A stretch of DNA of 64,000 bases from the NCBI RefSeq assembly GCF_010509075.1, contig NZ_CP048433.1, positions 62,001 to 126,000 on the forward strand, given 5' to 3'. Under the pieces are notes generated by a model, which saw only the letters and a list, made by a program, of their open reading frames with translations, was not told where the DNA came from and ran no database searches. Below are positions 8,745 through 17,047 of this stretch, piece by piece (position 1 is the first letter of the stretch; each line of letters opens with the position of its first letter). Source of the DNA: Collinsella aerofaciens ATCC 25986 (lineage in GTDB: Bacteria; Actinomycetota; Coriobacteriia; Coriobacteriales; Coriobacteriaceae). The translations under genes were made by a program, and so were the position numbers.

Positions 8745-9588
8745 GTGCGAGAGCAATATCGATGAGCTGATTGTCCCCGAGCTTGCGGGAATTGCTGGGA
8801 CGGTTTCGTCAAGGCTCTCTGATTTCCGGGATTGGCGCGGCGATGCTTCTGCGGATGTTTCCGAGTTGGAGACAGCCGCTTCGGACCTTGAGGTTTGCGG
8901 GCTGACCGTTACGGCGATTGATTTCGCAAATCCGTGCGCGCGCTACTCCGAGGTTTCCTTTGAGTTCGGCGGGTATGTCGTGCACGGCCGTTTGATTGAG
9001 CCTGTTGGTCGTGACCGGGCATCCGAGCTTGTGCCACTATGCCTGATGTTTCACGACATCGACCGACCCGTGCGCGGCTGGCATCACATGACGAGATTTG
9101 TCGCCATGGGGTATGCCGTCCTCGCGCTGGACGATGAGACTATTGGATCCAACGATCTGCAGCAGGGGATTACCTCGCCTGCTTTTGTCGAGCGTGTCCG
9201 TTGGGGCTGCGCGTTGGCGAAGGTTGCGCGCAACCTTGATGGCATGGATCCCGACCGCATCTTTGCATGGGGCGAGGGCCTTGGCGGCGGTGTCGCGCTG
9301 GCGGTTTCTGCTCTGGACGAGCGGGGCCTTGCCTGCACGGCGCTTGCCAATCCGCTTCCCAGCGGTCTCGAGACGCTGTCGCCTCGGGTTCGTGGCTCGG
9401 TGCTCATGGGCACATCGCTCATGGATACCGTGAGTGATCCCAAGGGTCAGTTTGCCGTATTCAACGGTCTTGAGTGTGACCGGAGGCATATCATCTATGC
9501 CAAATACGCTCACGAGCGCATCAATGCGTTCGAAAACGAAGTCGTCGACTTCTTTAACCAAACGTTCTATTCGTGTTCTTTGGCCTAG
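8737..9588 (+). CDS. Esterase paralogue lacking the catalytic serine (predicted pseudoenzyme)
   Basis: This 283-residue protein overlaps the preceding esterase by 8 bases (ATGTCTAA), so the two are probably translationally coupled. The C-terminal halves align well: both carry the segment QFAV(Y/F)N and a final HE. However, the nucleophile elbow GASQGGG is here GEGLGGG, putting Gly181 in place of serine, and the oxyanion motif FHGYPG is FHDIDRP. The acidic residue and histidine remain. Ester hydrolysis by the normal mechanism is unlikely; a partner or regulatory role for the active esterase is an inference. Confidence 0.75.
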   Translation: MSKCESNIDELIVPELAGIAGTVSSRLSDFRDWRGDASADVSELETAASDLEVCGLTVTAIDFANPCARYSEVSFEFGGYVVHGRLIEPVGRDRASELVPLCLMFHDIDRPVRGWHHMTRFVAMGYAVLALDDETIGSNDLQQGITSPAFVERVRWGCALAKVARNLDGMDPDRIFAWGEGLGGGVALAVSALDERGLACTALANPLPSGLETLSPRVRGSVLMGTSLMDTVSDPKGQFAVFNGLECDRRHIIYAKYAHERINAFENEVVDFFNQTFYSCSLA

Positions 9589-9656
9589 ACGGCCTGGACA
9601 CCGCCAACAAGAGTGGGCGGCATAGGGCTGCCCGCCAGACAACTAAGGAGATTCTT

Positions 9657-10577
9657 GTGGCAACTCAGAAATTCACCGGCGTTATCCCTCCCGTCGTTGT
9701 TCCCGATACCGAAGACCACCAGCTCGACGTTGCCTCCTTTGAGCGCAGCATCAACCGCATGATCGATGCCGGCGTCGATGGCCTGTTCTTCCTGGGCTCC
9801 TCGGGCGAGGTCGTCTTCTCCACCGACGAGCGCCGTCGCCAGATTGTCGCAGAGGCCGTCCGTATCGTCGACCACCGCGTTCCCGTTCTGGTCGGCATCA
9901 TCGACACCGAGACCGAGCGCATGATCGAGCACGGCAAGGTCGCTCAGGAGCTGGGCGCCGATGCGCTCGTCGCCACCTGCCCGTTCTATGCCCTGCAGGG
10001 CATGACCGAGGTCGAGGAGCACTTCCGCATCCTTCACGAGGAACTCGACCTGCCCATCTTCGCCTACGACATCCCCGTGTGCGTCCACACCAAGCTTCCC
10101 TGGAAGCTTCTTGCCAAGCTCGGCGCCGAGGGCGTCCTTGCTGGCGTCAAGGATTCCTCGGGTGATGACATCTCGTTCCGCTACCTCGTTCAGGAGAACG
10201 AAAAGAACGGCCATCCGATGAGCATCCTCACCGGTCACGAGGTTGTTGTCGACGGCGCTTACCTCGGTGGCGCCGACGGCTCTGTCCCGGGTCTCGCCAA
10301 CGTTGAGCCCGAGGGCTACGTTCGTCAGTGGAAGGCCGCTCAGGCTGGTGACTGGGCTACCGTCAAGGCCGAGCAGGATCGCCTCAATGAGATTTCGCAC
10401 ATCTGGGATGTCACCTCGGGCGTCCAGGGCTATGCCGGTGGCGTCGGCGCCTTCAAGACCGCTATGAACCTCATGGGCATCTTCGACAGCCCGACCATGC
10501 CGCGCCCGGTGAAGGCCATGACCGGTGAGAACGTCGAGGCGATTCGCAAGGTCCTCCAGGACAACGGTCTCCTTTAA
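9657..10577 (+). CDS. nanA: N-acetylneuraminate lyase
   Basis: This 306-residue class I aldolase splits N-acetylneuraminate into N-acetylmannosamine and pyruvate. The Schiff-base lysine is Lys165 in AGVKDSSGD and the tyrosine is Tyr137 in FAYDIPV, the same numbering as E. coli NanA and unlike dihydrodipicolinate synthase. The carboxylate-binding motif is GSSGE. GTG was chosen as start because AAGGAG ends 6 bases upstream; the frame is open further 5' without a ribosome site. Neighbouring nanK and nanE support the lyase assignment over DapA. Confidence 0.9.
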   Translation: MATQKFTGVIPPVVVPDTEDHQLDVASFERSINRMIDAGVDGLFFLGSSGEVVFSTDERRRQIVAEAVRIVDHRVPVLVGIIDTETERMIEHGKVAQELGADALVATCPFYALQGMTEVEEHFRILHEELDLPIFAYDIPVCVHTKLPWKLLAKLGAEGVLAGVKDSSGDDISFRYLVQENEKNGHPMSILTGHEVVVDGAYLGGADGSVPGLANVEPEGYVRQWKAAQAGDWATVKAEQDRLNEISHIWDVTSGVQGYAGGVGAFKTAMNLMGIFDSPTMPRPVKAMTGENVEAIRKVLQDNGLL

Positions 10578-10584
10578 AGCTTTC

Positions 10585-10672
10585 CCAGGCACCCGACCTC
10601 GCCGTTCAACCGTGCGGCCACGACCCATTAGGTCAATGGCCGCACGGTTTCTCGGCGATCTCGGGCACCTGG
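10585..10672 (-). ncRNA. Structured palindromic element, copy 1 (nanA-nanK intergenic)
   Basis: An 88-base imperfect palindrome starts a few bases after nanA. Read on the minus strand, its arms form CCAGG, a UG/UG step, CCCGA, a GA/GG step, UCGCCG, an AGAAA/UUGAA loop, then an 11-pair inner helix (CCGTGCGGCCA). On the plus strand the UG/UG step would be C-A mismatches, so the minus strand is the better-paired RNA strand. The plan matches the elements at 11733 and 38956. It may be an RNA, a mobile repeat or an intercistronic structure. Confidence 0.6.
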
Positions 10673-10749
10673 AAAACCTTTACCGCGCTGTGACGGCTAG
10701 CCTGACGGCGCATTTCCTGTAGTTGTTTTTGTCTCCGAAGGAGAACGAC

Positions 10750-11715
10750 ATGGAGAACAAGTACGTCTGCTCTGTCGATATCGGCGGAACTAAGATCGCG
10801 ACTGCCATCATGGAGTATCCGGCTGACGGCGGTGTGCCCCATCCCGTTTTTGAGGCTGAGGTTCCCACCGAGGCCCAGGAGGGTGGCGAAGCAGTCTTCC
10901 AGCGCATCGAGGCGTCTATCAAGGCAGCTCTTGAGGCAAATCCCGATGTCGAGGTCCTCGGAGTTGGCATCGGCGCTGCCGGTGTCGTCGACCCCAAGAC
11001 GGGCGCCATCGCGTATGCCAATGAGATTATGCCCGGCTGGTCCGGTGTTCAGTTGGGGCCGCGTCTGCGCGAGGACCTCGGCCTTCCCGTTGCCGTTGTA
11101 GGCGACGTGCAGGCTCATGCTCTGGGCGAGGCCCACTGGGGCGTCGGCAAGGGCAAGTTCTCCGTCTTGTGTTTGGGCATCGGTACGGGCATCGGCGGCG
11201 CATATGTCGAGAACGGCCGCGTGATGCAGGGCTTCCATGGTGCTGCCGGCCATATGGGCCACATCGAGTGCTCGGCTGCCGCCGGCATTCCCTGCGCCTG
11301 CGGGCGTTCCGGCCATCTGGAGTCGGTTGCTTCCGGAACATCAATCGGGCGCATGTACGATGAGCGTTTTGGCCGCGTCGACCCCAGCCGTCCTTCGGTC
11401 GGCCGTGACGTGAACGACCTGTGCCGCGCAGGCGACGCAAAGGCGACCGAGGTCATTCATGACGCCGGCTTTGCGCTGGGCGCCAGCCTGGGCTCGCTCG
11501 CTAACATCCTGGACCCTGAGGTCATCGTGCTTTCGGGCGGCGTGATTCACCAAGGCCCCGATTGGCGTTCACAGACGTGGAAGGACTCGGTGCACGAGGG
11601 CTATGCCAGCCAGGCGCTCGACCCGCTTCAGGACACGCCGATTCTCATCGGCTCTCTGGAGGGCGACGCGCCGCTCATCGGTGCCGCCGAACACCTTCTT
11701 GCATCGTTGAAGTAA
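10750..11715 (+). CDS. nanK: N-acetylmannosamine kinase, ROK family
   Basis: This 321-residue sugar kinase phosphorylates N-acetylmannosamine at C6. It shows the ROK phosphate-binding motif DIGGTK near the N-terminus, the conserved GIGTGIGGAYVENG segment and a zinc-site region CACGRSGHLE, where the usual third cysteine of the ROK pattern is histidine. The ATG follows GAAGGAGAA; an upstream TTG was rejected. Glucokinase is the main alternative, but position between nanA and nanE favours NanK. Confidence 0.85.
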   Translation: MENKYVCSVDIGGTKIATAIMEYPADGGVPHPVFEAEVPTEAQEGGEAVFQRIEASIKAALEANPDVEVLGVGIGAAGVVDPKTGAIAYANEIMPGWSGVQLGPRLREDLGLPVAVVGDVQAHALGEAHWGVGKGKFSVLCLGIGTGIGGAYVENGRVMQGFHGAAGHMGHIECSAAAGIPCACGRSGHLESVASGTSIGRMYDERFGRVDPSRPSVGRDVNDLCRAGDAKATEVIHDAGFALGASLGSLANILDPEVIVLSGGVIHQGPDWRSQTWKDSVHEGYASQALDPLQDTPILIGSLEGDAPLIGAAEHLLASLK

Positions 11716-11732
11716 ACATAACTACCAAGTGC

Positions 11733-11830
11733 GCCTTCTGAGGTGCCGCAGATTGACGTGAAAGAGGAGCGAAGCGTACTTCGGTACGCGAGCGACGGTT
11801 TGAACGTCAAGGTGCGGTGTCTCAGAAGGC
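11733..11830 (+). ncRNA. Structured palindromic element, copy 2 (nanK-nanE intergenic)
   Basis: A 98-base hairpin pairs GCCTTCTGAG with CTCAGAAGGC. Going inward it has a UG/UG step, CCGCA/TGCGG, a GA/GG step and TTGACGT/ACGTCAA, then a GAAA/UUGA boundary. The core runs from 11760 to 11802 and ends in GCGTAC closed by a TTCG tetraloop. The tetraloop and G-U pairs on the plus strand suggest a plus-strand RNA. The core recurs almost unchanged on the minus strand at 38956-39060. Confidence 0.65.
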
Positions 11831-11855
11831 TGTTTTGAGAAAGGTTGAGTCGAAC

Positions 11856-12542
11856 ATGACCGTTGATCCTTTGATCCAGTCCCTGAAGGGCAAGCTCGTC
11901 GTGAGCGTTCAGGCGTATATGGGCGAGCCGCTTCGTACGCCCGAGACCATGGCTCAAATGTCTCGCGCTTGCGAGCTTGGCGGCGCCGCCGCCATTCGCT
12001 GCCAGGGCCTTGCCGACATTGCCGCCATTAAGGGTCGCTGTGAGGTTCCCGTCATCGGTCTGTGGAAGGACGGGCACGAGGGCGTTTACATCACGCCGAC
12101 GCTGCGTCACGCTCGTGCCTGCGTTGCTGCGGGTGCCGATATCGTGGCGATCGACGCCACCGATCGTCCGCGTCCCGATGGCAAGTCGGTCGAGGACACC
12201 TTCCGCCCGCTGCACGAGGAGGGTGTGCTCCTGATGGCGGATTGTGCCACCATCGAGGACATTCGCCGTGCGGTTGATATGGGCTTCGACCTGGTATCCA
12301 CCACACTCTCTCACGGTGTCGCCGCCATCGACTGCACCATGGCCGATGGCCCCGACCTGCCGCTCCTGCGTCAGGCGACCGAGGAATTTCCCGGCCTTCC
12401 CATCATTTGCGAGGGTCGCGTGCATACGCCCGAGGAGGCTCGCGCTGCAATCGACGCCGGCGCGTGGGCCGTTGTCGTCGGCACCGCTATCACGCACCCC
12501 ACGAGTATTACAAGTTGGTTCAAGGCTGCGCTTGAGGCGTAA
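11856..12542 (+). CDS. nanE: N-acylglucosamine-6-phosphate 2-epimerase
   Basis: This 228-residue TIM-barrel enzyme converts N-acetylmannosamine-6-phosphate to N-acetylglucosamine-6-phosphate. It matches the NanE family throughout: a start region LVVSVQA, then AAIRCQG, PVIGLWK, IVAIDAT and ICEGRVHTP, with a C-terminal phosphate site VVVGTAITHP. The ATG lies after AGAAAGGTTGAG. It is the last gene of the cluster, followed by a terminator at 12593. No nagA or nagB is present here, so later steps must be encoded elsewhere. Confidence 0.92.
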   Translation: MTVDPLIQSLKGKLVVSVQAYMGEPLRTPETMAQMSRACELGGAAAIRCQGLADIAAIKGRCEVPVIGLWKDGHEGVYITPTLRHARACVAAGADIVAIDATDRPRPDGKSVEDTFRPLHEEGVLLMADCATIEDIRRAVDMGFDLVSTTLSHGVAAIDCTMADGPDLPLLRQATEEFPGLPIICEGRVHTPEEARAAIDAGAWAVVVGTAITHPTSITSWFKAALEA

Positions 12543-12592
12543 GACGGGCCTTGTATCCGCTTGGGGCGGTATACTCAATAAAGGCAATTGAT

Positions 12593-12629
12593 CGCGCGGG
12601 ATCCGCTGGCCGGGTCCCGCGCTTATTTT
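12593..12629 (+). terminator. Terminator-like hairpin after nanE
   Basis: Arms GCGCGGGATCC and GGGTCCCGCGC form a strong GC stem followed by TTATTTTA. It separates the nan cluster from rapZ. It ends just before the rapZ ribosome site (AGGAGG), so it may also act as a leader structure for rapZ. Confidence 0.7.
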
Positions 12630-12640
12630 AGGAGGCACAC

Positions 12641-13561
12641 ATGCAAAAGGGAGATGCCATGGATGCGGCGGAGCGCTCGGAGCGTATCCCCGATATCGTT
12701 ATCATCACCGGAATGTCCGGCTCGGGCCGAACTCAAGCCATGCATGTGTTTGAGGACATGGGCTATTTTTGTATCGACAACCTGCCCCCACGCCTGATTG
12801 CCCAGCTTGCTGAGCTCGTTGGCATCAATACGGGCGTGGGCAGGCACCTTGCCGTTACCTGCGACCTGCGTAGCCAGGGCTTGTTCGATGAACTGCTCGA
12901 TGCTGTTGCCGCACTGGAAGAGCGCGAGATGAGCTGCGACATTGTGTTTCTCGAGGCGTCTGACGAGGTGCTGATTCGCCGGTATAGCGAAAACCGTCGT
13001 CGCCATCCCATTGCAAAGCCGGGGGAGACCACGGCCGACGCTATTCAGCGTGAACGTCTGCAGCTGCAGGGCGTTCGCGATCGAGCCGATATGATTATCG
13101 ACACGAGCCGCTTGCGCACTTCTGCCTTGCGCAACAAGCTGCGCATGGCTTTTTCCGAGCTGTCCGACCAGCAGCTTATGGATGTCCACGTGTTCTCGTT
13201 TGGCTTTAAGCATGGCATGCCCATCGAGGCGGATATCATGATCGATGTTCGCTTCTTGCCCAATCCTTTCTACGATCCCGAGATGCGCACCATGACCGGT
13301 CTCGATAAGAAGGTCTCCGATTTTGTCTTGGACCACCCCAAGACCCAGGAGTTCTGGAAGGCCTGGACCCAGCTGCTCGATACGGTCATGCCGGGTTATA
13401 TCGCAGAGGGCAAGCCGCAGCTTTCCATTGCTATCGGCTGCACAGGCGGACAGCACCGTAGCGTCGCCATTGCCGAGGCCACGGCCCGTTACCTGGAGGG
13501 TGCTCAGTATCATGTGAGCATCTCCCACCGTGACCTGTCGCGTGCCAACACGAAGGCATAG
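12641..13561 (+). CDS. rapZ: RapZ/YvcJ-family nucleotide-binding protein (RNase adapter family)
   Basis: This 306-residue protein has an N-terminal P-loop domain and the C-terminal RapZ domain (CTGGQHRSVAIAE). Its Walker A is GMSGSGRT, with arginine where lysine is usual; actinobacterial members often vary here. The segment FEDMGYFCIDNLPP is diagnostic. In E. coli RapZ guides RNase E to a small RNA controlling GlmS, while the Gram-positive role is less clear. The ATG follows TAGGAGGC. It lies 6 bases before whiA; the glmR (yvcK) gene usually found between them is absent. Confidence 0.93.
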   Translation: MQKGDAMDAAERSERIPDIVIITGMSGSGRTQAMHVFEDMGYFCIDNLPPRLIAQLAELVGINTGVGRHLAVTCDLRSQGLFDELLDAVAALEEREMSCDIVFLEASDEVLIRRYSENRRRHPIAKPGETTADAIQRERLQLQGVRDRADMIIDTSRLRTSALRNKLRMAFSELSDQQLMDVHVFSFGFKHGMPIEADIMIDVRFLPNPFYDPEMRTMTGLDKKVSDFVLDHPKTQEFWKAWTQLLDTVMPGYIAEGKPQLSIAIGCTGGQHRSVAIAEATARYLEGAQYHVSISHRDLSRANTKA

Positions 13562-13567
13562 GTTTAC

Positions 13568-14497
13568 ATGTCGTTTACCGCTGAGGTGCGTGACGAGCTT
13601 GCGCGCTGCGAACCAGAATGCGAATACTGCGATTTGTCGACGCTTGCTGCGCTAACGCGTGTGAGCGGCACGCTTTCGCTGGCGGGCTCGGGACGGTACC
13701 GCTTGACGGTCGCGACCGAGACGGGTGCTGTGGCGCGCACGATGATTGCGCTGACGCATCGTATCCTTAAGCTCAAGACCGAATTCACGGTTCGTAAGTC
13801 GGTCCTGCACAAGGTACGAAACTATCTCATCACCTTGCCCGATCAGCCCGATTTGGATAAGGCTCTGGTGCTGCTGGGCATTCTCGACCGTAGGGGAGGG
13901 CTCGTCGCGGGTGTGCCGCGCCACATCGTCGCCCGTCCTTGCTGCAGGCTCGCCTATATTCGCGGTGCGCTGATTGCCGGAGGCTTTGTTGCCGACCCGC
14001 GTGGCGATTTTCATTTGGAGATCGCGGTTCAGGGCGAGGAGTATGCAAAGGGACTTTGCGACCTTCTGGAGCAGATTGGAGTTCACGCCCGCGTCAATGC
14101 GCGTCGCGGCTCGTATGCCGTGTACATCAAGAGTGCCGAGGAGATTAAACGTCTGTTACAGCTGATTGGCGCCAAGCGCAGCGTTGCCGAGATTGAAGAG
14201 GCCCGCGCGGTTAAGCTGGTGAAGAACGACGTGAATCGTCGCGTGAACGCAGAGCTTGCCAACCAGACCAGAAGTGCCGGTGCCGCCCAACATCAGCTTG
14301 CGCTCATCGATGAGCTTGATCGGCGCGGTTTGCGCGAAACGCTGCCGGACGCTCTGGCAGTTTTTTGTGACTTACGCGAGCGTTACCCCGATCTCTCACT
14401 GCGAGATTTGGGGGAAATGGCCGACCCTCCTTTGTCGAAGTCGGCCTTGTATCACCGTGTTTTGCGCCTTGAAAAGCTCATTGAAGCAAGCGGGTAG
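13568..14497 (+). CDS. whiA: WhiA-family DNA-binding regulator
   Basis: This 309-residue protein has the two-part WhiA layout: an N-terminal LAGLIDADG-homing-endonuclease-like fold (LAALTRVSGTLSL, then AYIRGALIAGGFV) and a C-terminal helix-turn-helix (SLRDLGEMADPPLSKSALYHR). WhiA controls sporulation in Streptomyces and division or chromosome functions elsewhere. Its place after rapZ and before gap is a conserved arrangement in actinobacteria. No terminator separates it from rapZ. Confidence 0.94.
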   Translation: MSFTAEVRDELARCEPECEYCDLSTLAALTRVSGTLSLAGSGRYRLTVATETGAVARTMIALTHRILKLKTEFTVRKSVLHKVRNYLITLPDQPDLDKALVLLGILDRRGGLVAGVPRHIVARPCCRLAYIRGALIAGGFVADPRGDFHLEIAVQGEEYAKGLCDLLEQIGVHARVNARRGSYAVYIKSAEEIKRLLQLIGAKRSVAEIEEARAVKLVKNDVNRRVNAELANQTRSAGAAQHQLALIDELDRRGLRETLPDALAVFCDLRERYPDLSLRDLGEMADPPLSKSALYHRVLRLEKLIEASG

Positions 14498-14690
14498 TTT
14501 AACGCAATAGCTTTTATGGTGGTTTAACTGCTGTTTTATACGTTAAAGCGTTTTAACGCAAATTTGATTTTCAATTTCGAGCATTCTCGTGAAATTCAAG
14601 CCAAAAAAAAGGTATATTAGGCGAGTGGTTAGTTTGTGGGCCTCAACGGCAGGCGCTGTAGCTTGCGGGGGCCTTACGAAAGGAGACACA
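14498..14690 (+). promoter_or_regulatory. Promoter/operator region of gap
   Basis: A perfect palindrome CGTTAAA-GCGT-TTTAACG lies at 14541-14558. The half-site TTTAACGCA also occurs at 14498-14506 and 14552-14560, and GTTTAAC recurs at 14522. A possible promoter is GTGAAA at 14589 with TATATT at 14613-14618. The arrangement suggests a repressor site controlling the glycolytic run. The hairpin GGGCCTC/GGGGGCC just before the ribosome site AAGGAG may also matter. Confidence 0.5.
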
Positions 14691-15716
14691 ATGGCAGTAA
14701 AGGTTGCTATTAACGGCTTCGGTCGCATCGGTCGTCTGGCCTTCCGCCAGATGTTCGGTCATGAGGGCTCCGAGATCGTCGCTATCAACGACCTCACCTC
14801 TCCCGATATGCTCGCTTACCTGCTGAAGTACGACTCCACGCAGGGCAACTATGCTCGCGATCACGAGGTCGTCGCTGGCGAGGATTCCATCACCGTTGAC
14901 GGCAAGGAGATCAAGATCTACAAGGAGGCCGACGCCAACAACCTGCCTTGGGGCGACCTCGACGTCGACGTCGTTCTCGAGTGCACCGGCTTCTACACCA
15001 GCAAGGCTAAGGCTCAGGCCCACATCAACGCTGGCGCCAAGAAGGTCGTCATCTCCGCTCCGGCCGGCAGCGATCTGCCCACCATCGTGTACAACGTCAA
15101 CCATGAGACGCTGACCGCTGAGGACAACATCATCTCCGCTGCTTCCTGCACCACCAACTGCCTCGCCCCGATGGCCAAGGGCCTGAACGACTTCGCTCCC
15201 ATCGTCTCCGGCATCATGACCACCATCCACGCCTTCACCGGCGACCAGATGCCGCTCGACGGCCCGCAGCGCAAGGGCAACTTCCGTCGCTCCCGCGCCT
15301 GCTCCGAGAACATCGTCCCGAACACCACGGGCGCTGCCAAGGCCATCGGCCTGGTTCTCCCCGAGCTCAACGGCAAGCTCATCGGTGCCGCCCAGCGCGT
15401 CCCGACGCCGACCGGCTCGCTGACCAACCTCTACGCCGTCGTTGACAAGAAGGTCACCGTCGACGAGGTCAACGCTGCCATGAAGGCCTACGCCGAGACC
15501 ATCCCCGATACCTTCGCCTACAACGAGGACCAGATCGTCTCCCGCGACATCGTCGGCGAGACCCACGGCTCCATCTTCGACGCCACTCAGACCATGTGCT
15601 CTGATCTCGGCAACGGCCAGACCCTCGTTCAGGTCACCTCTTGGTACGACAACGAGAACTCTTACACCTCTCAGATGGTCCGCACCATCAAGTACTTCGA
15701 GAAGTTCGTTGCTTAA
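14691..15716 (+). CDS. gap: Glyceraldehyde-3-phosphate dehydrogenase, type I
   Basis: This 341-residue glycolytic enzyme oxidises glyceraldehyde-3-phosphate to 1,3-bisphosphoglycerate with NAD. The NAD-binding start is INGFGRIGR and the catalytic cysteine lies in [12 protein letters not shown]. The paired histidine lies in the [10 protein letters not shown] segment and the substrate site is RVPTPTGS. The ATG is preceded by AAAGGAGAC; the open frame extends upstream without a better start. A strong terminator follows, so pgk can be expressed separately. Confidence 0.97.
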   Translation: MAVKVAINGFGRIGRLAFRQMFGHEGSEIVAINDLTSPDMLAYLLKYDSTQGNYARDHEVVAGEDSITVDGKEIKIYKEADANNLPWGDLDVDVVLECTGFYTSKAKAQAHINAGAKKVVISAPAGSDLPTIVYNVNHETLTAEDNIISAASCTTNCLAPMAKGLNDFAPIVSGIMTTIHAFTGDQMPLDGPQRKGNFRRSRACSENIVPNTTGAAKAIGLVLPELNGKLIGAAQRVPTPTGSLTNLYAVVDKKVTVDEVNAAMKAYAETIPDTFAYNEDQIVSRDIVGETHGSIFDATQTMCSDLGNGQTLVQVTSWYDNENSYTSQMVRTIKYFEKFVA

Positions 15717-15754
15717 TTTAGCTTTTAGCGAATAGCTCGTTGAGCGTCTAAAGA

Positions 15755-15800
15755 AGGGCGCGGCCTTATAGGGCTTACACCCTAGGGTCGCGCCCTTTTT
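15755..15800 (+). terminator. Rho-independent terminator after gap
   Basis: Arms AGGGCGCGGCC and GGTCGCGCCCT pair with one G-U, enclosing a smaller AGGGC...CCCT hairpin, followed by TTTTTAT. It lies about 40 bases after the gap stop. Confidence 0.88.
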
Positions 15801-15856
15801 ATAGGAAATCGTCTGCCGTAATGGGAGGCAGACACGTACGAAAGGTAGAAGCAAAC

Positions 15857-17047
15857 ATGGCCTTTACCAAGAAGACCGTCCGCGACATCGATGTCGACGG
15901 CAAGCGCGTTCTCGTCCGCGTTGACTTCAACGTGCCTATCAAGGATGGCGTCGTTGGCGACACCACCCGTATCAAGGCTGCCCTGCCCACCATCAACTAT
16001 CTCGTTGAGCACAACGCTCGCGTCATCCTCATGAGCCACCTCGGCCGTCCCGAGGGCACTGGCTTCCAGCCTGAGCTCTCCCTTGAGCCTGTCGCTAAGA
16101 AGCTCGCTGAGCTCTCTGGTCTCGACGTTGCCTTTGTCGCCGACACCTACGGCGAGAAGGCTGCTGAGGCTGTCGCCGCCGTCGAGCCGGGCAAGGTCCT
16201 CGTTCTCGAGAACGTCCGTTTCGACAAGCGTGAGAAGAAGAACGATCCCGAGATCGCCAAGAAGCTCGCTTCCTATGGTGACGTCTTCGTTCTCGATGCC
16301 TTCGGCACCGCTCACCGCGCCCAGGGTTCCGTCGTGGGCCCCGCCGCTTACCTGCCTGCAGTCGCTGGCTTCCTGCTCGAGAAGGAGGTCGACACGCTGA
16401 CCGGCATCTTCGCCGAGCCCGAGCGCCCCTTCGTCGCTATCGTCGGCGGTTCCAAGGTTTCTTCCAAGATCGGCGTTCTCGATCACCTCATCGACTCCGC
16501 TGACACCCTGATCATCGGTGGCGGCATGGCCTACACCTTCTTCCTGGCTCAGGGCCTGTCCGTCGGTCAGTCCCTCAAGGAAGAGGACTGGGTCGAGCGC
16601 GCCGGCGAGATGCTCAAGAAGGCCGAGGAGAAGGGTGTCAAGATCCTGCTCCCCATCGACAACCGCGTTGCCGATCACTTTGGCGAGGACGCTGTCCCCG
16701 AGGTTGTCGCTTCCGACGCTATCCCCGACGACCGTGAGGGTATGGACATCGGCCCCAAGACCGAGGAGCTCTACGCCGAGGCCGTCAAGGGCGCCAAGAC
16801 CGTGTTCTGGAACGGCCCCATGGGCGTCTTCGAGTTCGACAACTTCGCTCATGGCACCCAGGCTATCGCCGAGGCTGTTGCCGAGGCTGATTGCACCTCG
16901 ATCATCGGTGGTGGCGATTCCGTCGCAGCCGTCAATAAGTTTAACCTGGCCGACAAGATGAGCTGGATCTCCACCGGCGGTGGCGCTTCCATGGAGCTCG
17001 TCGAGGGTAAGGCCCTGCCCGGAGTGGAGGCGCTTCTCGATGCCTAA
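15857..17047 (+). CDS. pgk: Phosphoglycerate kinase
   Basis: This 396-residue enzyme transfers phosphate from 1,3-bisphosphoglycerate to ADP. Both domains are complete: the N-terminal substrate site (VRVDFNVP, SHLGRP) and the C-terminal nucleotide site (GGSKVSSKIGVL, WNGPMGVFE, GGGDSVAA). The ATG follows GAAAGGTAGAAG. Its stop overlaps the tpiA start by 8 bases, which implies coupled translation. Confidence 0.97.
   Translation: MAFTKKTVRDIDVDGKRVLVRVDFNVPIKDGVVGDTTRIKAALPTINYLVEHNARVILMSHLGRPEGTGFQPELSLEPVAKKLAELSGLDVAFVADTYGEKAAEAVAAVEPGKVLVLENVRFDKREKKNDPEIAKKLASYGDVFVLDAFGTAHRAQGSVVGPAAYLPAVAGFLLEKEVDTLTGIFAEPERPFVAIVGGSKVSSKIGVLDHLIDSADTLIIGGGMAYTFFLAQGLSVGQSLKEEDWVERAGEMLKKAEEKGVKILLPIDNRVADHFGEDAVPEVVASDAIPDDREGMDIGPKTEELYAEAVKGAKTVFWNGPMGVFEFDNFAHGTQAIAEAVAEADCTSIIGGGDSVAAVNKFNLADKMSWISTGGGASMELVEGKALPGVEALLDA

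Noticed and set aside
9657-10577. Dihydrodipicolinate synthase (DapA)
   Set aside because: Catalytic Tyr137/Lys165 numbering and the nanK-nanE context favour N-acetylneuraminate lyase.
10585-11830. CRISPR array formed by the repeated hairpins
   Set aside because: The units are single, widely spaced and differ in their arms; there are no regular spacers and no cas genes.
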